From positions 1 through 8,346 of the forward strand of contig CAAFRY010000193.1 in the NCBI GenBank assembly GCA_900765525.1: DNA of 8,346 bases, written 5' to 3'. This document shows, piece after piece, positions 6,602 through 8,346 of the stretch. Both the position numbers and the translations under genes were made by a program. This stretch comes from an uncultured Blautia sp. Lineage in GTDB: Bacteria > Bacillota > Clostridia > Lachnospirales > Lachnospiraceae. The stretch's first letter is position 1. Every line of letters begins with the position of its first letter. The notes under the pieces were generated by a model. The model made no database searches, had not been told where the DNA came from, and saw nothing but the letters and a program-made list of their open reading frames with translations.

Positions 6602-6694
6602 GAAGATTTCGGAGAACAGAAGAAGGCTGAACTTGCCGAAAAACGCAGAGAACTGAACAAAGCCAATCGTCGTATTCGTGAGATTGGCAGCATT
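6602..6694 (+). pseudogene. Possible mobile-element gene remnant (coiled-coil-like segment)
   Basis: The frame reads EDFGEQKKAELAEKRRELNK, then ANRRIREIGSIF. This is a charged heptad-like helix resembling the region after the zinc ribbon in large serine recombinases of clostridial mobile elements. There is no start codon, a stop lies just upstream (6596-6598), and no matching catalytic domain is present in the window, so at most it is a fragment. The family assignment is by resemblance only; any coiled-coil protein could look similar. Confidence 0.3.
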
Positions 6695-6713
6695 TTTCCT
6701 TATTTATCTTGCT

Positions 6714-7493
6714 TTACCCCAGAGCCACATCTAATATCATCATCAGCACAAAGCCGGCGGCAAAACCCAGGGTTCCTATATTGCTGTGTTCACCTTCGCT
6801 GGATTCGGGAATCAGCTCTTCCACGACCACATACATCATAGCGCCGGCGGCAAAAGCCAGCAGGTAAGGCAGAAGAGGCTGTATCATTTGGAACAGTCCC
6901 ACAGTCAGCAAAGCGCCCAAAGGCTCCACAGCTCCGGAAAGGGTGCCGTAAAGAAATGCTTTTCCCTTCCCAACGCTACGTTCGCTGCGCAGAGGCAGGG
7001 ATATAATGGCTCCCTCGGGAAAATTCTGGATAGCAATACCAATGGACAGAGCCATGGCTCCTGCCATAGTAATTTCCGTATTTTTATCCAGCATACCTGC
7101 AAAAACAACGCCTACGGCCATGCCCTCCGGCAAGTTATGCAGAGTCACTGCCAGCACCAGCATAGTGGTTTTCTTTAAATTACTTTTTCTTCCCTCTGGC
7201 TTGGTTTCTCCTAAATGAAGATGGGGAATCAGCTGGTCCATAAGCAGCAGGAAAAAAATGCCCAGAAGAAAGCCAACGGCAGCAGGTATAAAAGCAAATT
7301 TATCCATTTTCTGGGACATATCCATAGCCGGAATCAATAGAGACCACACAGAGGCCGCCACCATCACCCCAGAGGCAAAACCCAGAAGGGCCTTTTGCAC
7401 CAAGGGCTTCAACTCATTTTTCAAAAAAAATACACAAGCTGAACCCAGTGCGGTTCCCAGAAAGGGAATCATAATTCCAATCAAAAGCTCCAT
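6714..7493 (-). CDS. ZIP-family divalent metal transporter (ZupT/GufA-like)
   Basis: Integral membrane protein of 259 residues with about eight predicted helices, of the ZIP family, which carries Zn(II) and related divalent ions into the cytoplasm. The transport-site signatures are HNLPEGMAVG (119-128) and QNFPEGAIIS (156-165), with further helix acids at E190 (GAVEPLG) and E225/E226. A short His motif PHLH (90-93) lies in the cytosolic loop between helices 3 and 4, ahead of the Lys-rich stretch 98-108. The ATG at 7493 is chosen because AAGGAG lies 6 bases upstream; the ATG at 7517 lacks such a site and would add eight polar residues. It is encoded alone, divergent from the DUF1648 gene across 198 bases. 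No clear Zur, Fur or MntR box was seen, and substrate preference cannot be read from the sequence. G/C content resembles copA, so it belongs to the backbone rather than the island. Confidence 0.93.
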   Translation of the reverse strand: MELLIGIMIPFLGTALGSACVFFLKNELKPLVQKALLGFASGVMVAASVWSLLIPAMDMSQKMDKFAFIPAAVGFLLGIFFLLLMDQLIPHLHLGETKPEGRKSNLKKTTMLVLAVTLHNLPEGMAVGVVFAGMLDKNTEITMAGAMALSIGIAIQNFPEGAIISLPLRSERSVGKGKAFLYGTLSGAVEPLGALLTVGLFQMIQPLLPYLLAFAAGAMMYVVVEELIPESSEGEHSNIGTLGFAAGFVLMMILDVALG

Positions 7494-7636
7494 ATCTATC
7501 TCCTTATCATAAATCATTGGTCTTTTTTATTCTAACACACTTTTCTCAATATTACACTATTTTTATCCATTTTCCATTTTTCCTGTTTCCCCTACTGTCT
7601 TTAATGTCTTGATTTCCTTACCCTGTTCCTGCCCTC

Positions 7637-7665
7637 TTGTCTTTTACAGATTTCTGCTTTATCCT
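7637..7665 (+). promoter_or_regulatory. Weak candidate promoter for the DUF1648 gene
   Basis: TTGTCT (7637-7642), a 17-base spacer, then TATCCT (7660-7665); each hexamer matches consensus at four of six positions. It is the best-spaced pair before the gene, but the matches are modest. The rest of 7494-7691 is T-rich on the plus strand and shows nothing else clear. Confidence 0.25.
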
Positions 7666-7691
7666 GAGTTTATAGTAAAGGAGGCCCTTTT

Positions 7692-8252
7692 ATGAAAGAA
7701 AAATACAATGCATTCGGAGAACCTATCTCACCACAGGACAGTCTGAAACAACCGGATACCCTGTTTCAGAAAATTTTTAACATCCTATCCATTCTATTGC
7801 TGGCCTTTATCCTGTTGTACCCTGCCATCAAGTGGAATCAGCTTCCTGACAGGATTATCAGCCACTGGGGATTCAGCGGCCAGGCCGACGGCTGGTCCGG
7901 AAAAAGCAGCGTTCTCTTTACCCCTGTTATATCTTTGATTCTGTACATCCCTATTACCATTATCATACGCTGTCCTTCTGTCTGGAATATGCCGGGAAAG
8001 ATTACAGAAAGAAACAAAAGATGGGCCTACCGTAACATTAAAAATATGCTGGTCATCCTAAAATTCCTTATCATGACCAATTTTGCATACCTTACCTGGT
8101 CCAGCATACAGCAGAAAAACCTGGGAGCCTTTTACATGATTCTGGATTTGATACTGATTTTCGGCTCCATGGCTTTCTTCATTCGCCGCAGCACCCGCTG
8201 TCCTGCACCAGAATCAGAGGAAGGAATTCCCCGGGACAGAGAACCTTTTTGA
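7692..8252 (+). CDS. DUF1648-domain membrane protein
   Basis: Membrane protein of 186 residues and unknown function. After a polar N-terminus it has four predicted helices (about 27-46, 74-92, 118-136 and 145-164). The DUF1648 signature lies between the first two: LPDRIISHWGFSGQADGW (51-68), matching the family pattern of a Pro, a His and a Gly-x-x-Asp-Gly-Trp. DUF1648 domains also occur in SdpI-like immunity and signalling proteins, but this protein lacks the longer SdpI architecture, so that role should not be assumed. The polar C-terminal tail ends in EGIPRDREPF. The ATG has a near-perfect AAAGGAGG (7677-7684) 7 bases upstream. It appears monocistronic, with a strong hairpin about 60 bases past its stop. 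Confidence 0.82.
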   Translation: MKEKYNAFGEPISPQDSLKQPDTLFQKIFNILSILLLAFILLYPAIKWNQLPDRIISHWGFSGQADGWSGKSSVLFTPVISLILYIPITIIIRCPSVWNMPGKITERNKRWAYRNIKNMLVILKFLIMTNFAYLTWSSIQQKNLGAFYMILDLILIFGSMAFFIRRSTRCPAPESEEGIPRDREPF

Positions 8253-8314
8253 CTCTGTTTTACAGGATTCTCCGCCTGGGTTGGGTCGCTTTAGCTACTG
8301 CCAGTGGCAGGAAG

Positions 8315-8346
8315 GGCCGCAGAACAGTTTTACCTGTTTTGCGGCC
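8315..8346 (+). terminator. Strong hairpin at the window edge, probable terminator
   Basis: Positions 8315-8327 pair with 8334-8346 over 13 bases (GGCCGCA core, one G-T wobble) around the loop TTTTAC. It follows the DUF1648 stop by about 60 bases. The window ends at the last paired base, so a trailing T-run cannot be seen. A smaller palindrome CTGCCA-G-TGGCAG (8298-8310) precedes it. Confidence 0.5.

Larger units (their letters stand above)
6344..6713. other. A/T-rich intergenic stretch at the right edge of the island
   Basis: These 370 bases contain no convincing intact gene. From 6344 to about 6490 they are very A/T-rich and hold the toxin-antitoxin promoter. From about 6490 to 6694 composition changes and short open stretches appear in several plus-strand frames, as expected for a decayed gene. 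The sequence runs directly into the 3' end of the ZIP gene with no visible terminator. Confidence 0.5.

Noticed and set aside
6481..6693. 70-codon minus-strand frame downstream of the ZIP gene
   Set aside because: It is Ser/Phe-rich without motifs or a ribosome binding site, and runs antisense to the better-looking remnant on the plus strand.
7494..7517. ZIP start at ATG 7517
   Set aside because: No ribosome binding site precedes it, whereas AAGGAG lies 6 bases before ATG 7493; the added residues are polar and precede the first helix.
1..8346. CRISPR arrays, tRNA or rRNA genes
   Set aside because: No regularly spaced repeats and no tRNA- or rRNA-like segments were seen on either strand.

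Overview
The window looks like a chromosomal stretch from a low-to-mid-GC Gram-positive, most likely a gut clostridium of the Lachnospiraceae type. This is inferred from strong AGGAGG-like ribosome binding sites, a CsoR-controlled CopA, the MEP isoprenoid pathway, and the families present (AraC/cupin regulator, DUF1648 membrane protein, AbiE-like toxin-antitoxin). The genus cannot be fixed from the sequence alone.

Layout, left to right. Positions 1-219 hold three consecutive RNA hairpins and a promoter for an AraC-family regulator (220-1095, +). Its 3' end overlaps, tail to tail, the end of ispF (1043-1576, -). ispF is the last gene of an apparent leftward copper operon, csoR (4322-4582) - copA (1588-4218) - ispF, driven by a promoter at 4629-4657 with a G/C-tract CsoR-type operator at 4595-4612. 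Positions 4660-6710 are visibly richer in A/T and carry a two-gene AbiEi/AbiEii-like toxin-antitoxin operon (6343 to 4846, -). It is flanked by a small interrupted reading frame and an inverted repeat on the left, and by non-coding DNA with a possible mobile-element remnant on the right; it reads as a horizontally acquired insert. To its right are a ZIP-family divalent metal transporter (6714-7493, -) and, divergently, a DUF1648 membrane protein (7692-8252, +). The window ends in a strong hairpin.

How the genes work together: CsoR (Cu(I) ligands C32/H57/C61) should release its operator when Cu(I) rises, inducing the efflux ATPase CopA. No separate copZ chaperone gene is present. Instead, CopA ends in a second heavy-metal-associated domain on a long acidic tether, and immediately before that domain lies an in-frame AAGGAGG, a five-A spacer and ATG. 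This arrangement predicts that a free 68-residue CopZ-like chaperone is made from inside copA. This is the most interesting signal in the window. The ispF ribosome binding site overlaps the copA stop codon, so an isoprenoid enzyme appears to be translated from the same, probably copper-inducible, message.
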